The notes below the pieces were generated by a model, which did not search any database, had not been told where the DNA came from, and saw only the letters and a program-made list of their open reading frames with translations. DNA of 64,000 nt from Rubrivivax sp. (GTDB lineage Bacteria; Pseudomonadota; Gammaproteobacteria; Burkholderiales; Burkholderiaceae_C), in the NCBI GenBank assembly GCA_030653505.1, contig JAURZK010000038.1:186001-250000 (forward strand). Reading direction: 5' to 3'. This document shows, piece after piece, positions 63,501 through 64,000 of the stretch (position 1 is its first letter; every line of letters starts with the position of its first letter). The position numbers and the translations under genes were made by a program.

Positions 63501-64000
63501 GTGAAATTTTCTTTCTGGCTGTCTGCCTGCGTGGTCGCGGGCAGCTTGGCTTGCGGGCATGTCTGGGCCCAGTTGGTGGCATTGCCGGCAGACCCCCCTG
63601 CCGGTTCGCCACCCGCCGCCGGCCCGCCCGCCGGCAGCGTCACGCTGCGCGCAGCCTTGGACGTCGCATGGCAACGCGCGGTCGCCGCACGCGAGAGCGA
63701 GGGCCAGCGCCGCCGCGCTGAGGCCGATCGCGCCGTGGCGGCCAGCTTCTGGGCAGCACCACCGTCGCTCGAATTGAGCCACCGAGACGATCGTCTGCAG
63801 GGCAACGTCGGCAAGCGCGAAACAGAAATCGGCGTCGCTGTGCCGTTGTGGCTGCCCGGCCAGCGGACCGCCCGAGCCAGCACCGCTGAAGCGGCAGCAG
63901 CCCATGCCCGAGCCGCTGAACAGGTGGGCCGCCTGCGCCTGGCCGGTGAACTGCGCGAAGCGGCGTGGCAACTCGCCGCCCTGCAGGCTGAGGCCGCGCA
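63501..64000 (+). CDS. CzcC-like TolC-family outer membrane efflux protein, 3' truncated by window edge
   Basis: From a GTG at 63501 the frame is open to the window end (166 codons). The signal peptide is KFSFWLSACVVAGSLACGHV followed by a Pro/Ala-rich segment. The TolC-type start LRAALDVAWQRAVAARESEG and the AAPPSLELSH and RETEIGVAVPLWLPGQR motifs fit the CzcC group. It would form the outer-membrane part of a Zn/Co/Cd RND pump with CzcB and CzcA, which would lie to the right. Confidence 0.82.
   Translation, partial: MKFSFWLSACVVAGSLACGHVWAQLVALPADPPAGSPPAAGPPAGSVTLRAALDVAWQRAVAARESEGQRRRAEADRAVAASFWAAPPSLELSHRDDRLQGNVGKRETEIGVAVPLWLPGQRTARASTAEAAAAHARAAEQVGRLRLAGELREAAWQLAALQAEAA

Larger units (their letters stand above)
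35660..64000. mobile_element. Integrating conjugative element (SXT/PFGI-like genes) or remnant; right end outside window
   Basis: The stretch carries transfer genes (DUF4400 membrane protein, TraD, TraI_2 relaxase), SetC/SetD-like activators with a phage-type repressor, replication and maintenance genes (Toprim primase, AcaB-like, AlpA, DUF932, DUF1173, RDF-like, methylase-helicase), and cargo (desaturase/permease module, czc genes). It begins beside core gene panC without a tRNA. No type IV secretion genes follow DUF4400 on the left, so the left side is an element end or a deletion. No standard integrase was recognised in the window. Boundaries are therefore approximate. Confidence 0.8.

Overview
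The window is high-GC DNA from a betaproteobacterium, most likely Burkholderiales. The basis is gene content (bioADF, a bioB-panDBC cluster, several acyl-CoA dehydrogenase operons, an SXT/PFGI-like conjugative element) and strong GC3 coding bias. No rRNA, tRNA or CRISPR array was recognised. All family names come from motif and sequence recognition by eye; no database search was run.

Region 1 (1-5467): the 3' end of a hybrid histidine kinase, then a TauD/TfdA-type dioxygenase and bioA-bioD-bioF. Every junction from the kinase through bioF overlaps. A convergent alpha/beta hydrolase follows.

Region 2 (5489-32510): a large acyl-CoA catabolism locus. One minus-strand run (19510 down to 5489) encodes a biotin-dependent acyl-CoA carboxylase (beta and alpha subunits), three acyl-CoA dehydrogenase-type proteins, a MoxR ATPase with a VWA partner, a NUDIX-metallo-beta-lactamase fusion, a PaaI-type thioesterase, an AtuA-like protein and a MerR regulator. 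A second minus run (24522 to 19919) encodes acyl-CoA dehydrogenase, thiolase and a FadB/FadJ-like bifunctional enzyme. A divergent TetR regulator is followed by etfBA, then a plus-strand operon with acyl-CoA dehydrogenase, class III CoA-transferase, MmgE/PrpD protein, CitE-like lyase and citryl-CoA lyase-like protein. Three copies of an operator-like palindrome (ACCTAAC-N4-GTTNG) lie upstream of these three operons, next to the TetR gene, and suggest one regulon. ETF would carry the dehydrogenase electrons.

Region 3 (32545-35659): bioB followed by panD-panB-panC, so biotin synthase is 28 kb away from bioADF.

Region 4 (about 35660-64000, continuing past the right edge): part of an integrating conjugative element or its remnant. 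It has a DUF4400 membrane protein, TraD coupling protein, TraI_2-type relaxase, FlhC/FlhD-like activators (SetC/SetD type), a frameshifted phage-type repressor, DUF932, a Toprim primase, an AcaB-like protein and AlpA. Next comes cargo (ACT-domain protein, membrane desaturase, permease, ArgP-like LysR regulator). A 1664-residue methylase-helicase is bracketed by two paralogous recombinase-like proteins without an obvious catalytic tyrosine. DUF1173, an RDF-like protein and a metallophosphoesterase follow, and the window ends in CzcI/CzcC-like metal-efflux genes. No type IV secretion operon follows DUF4400 on the left, where core genes begin at once, so the element ends or is truncated there.
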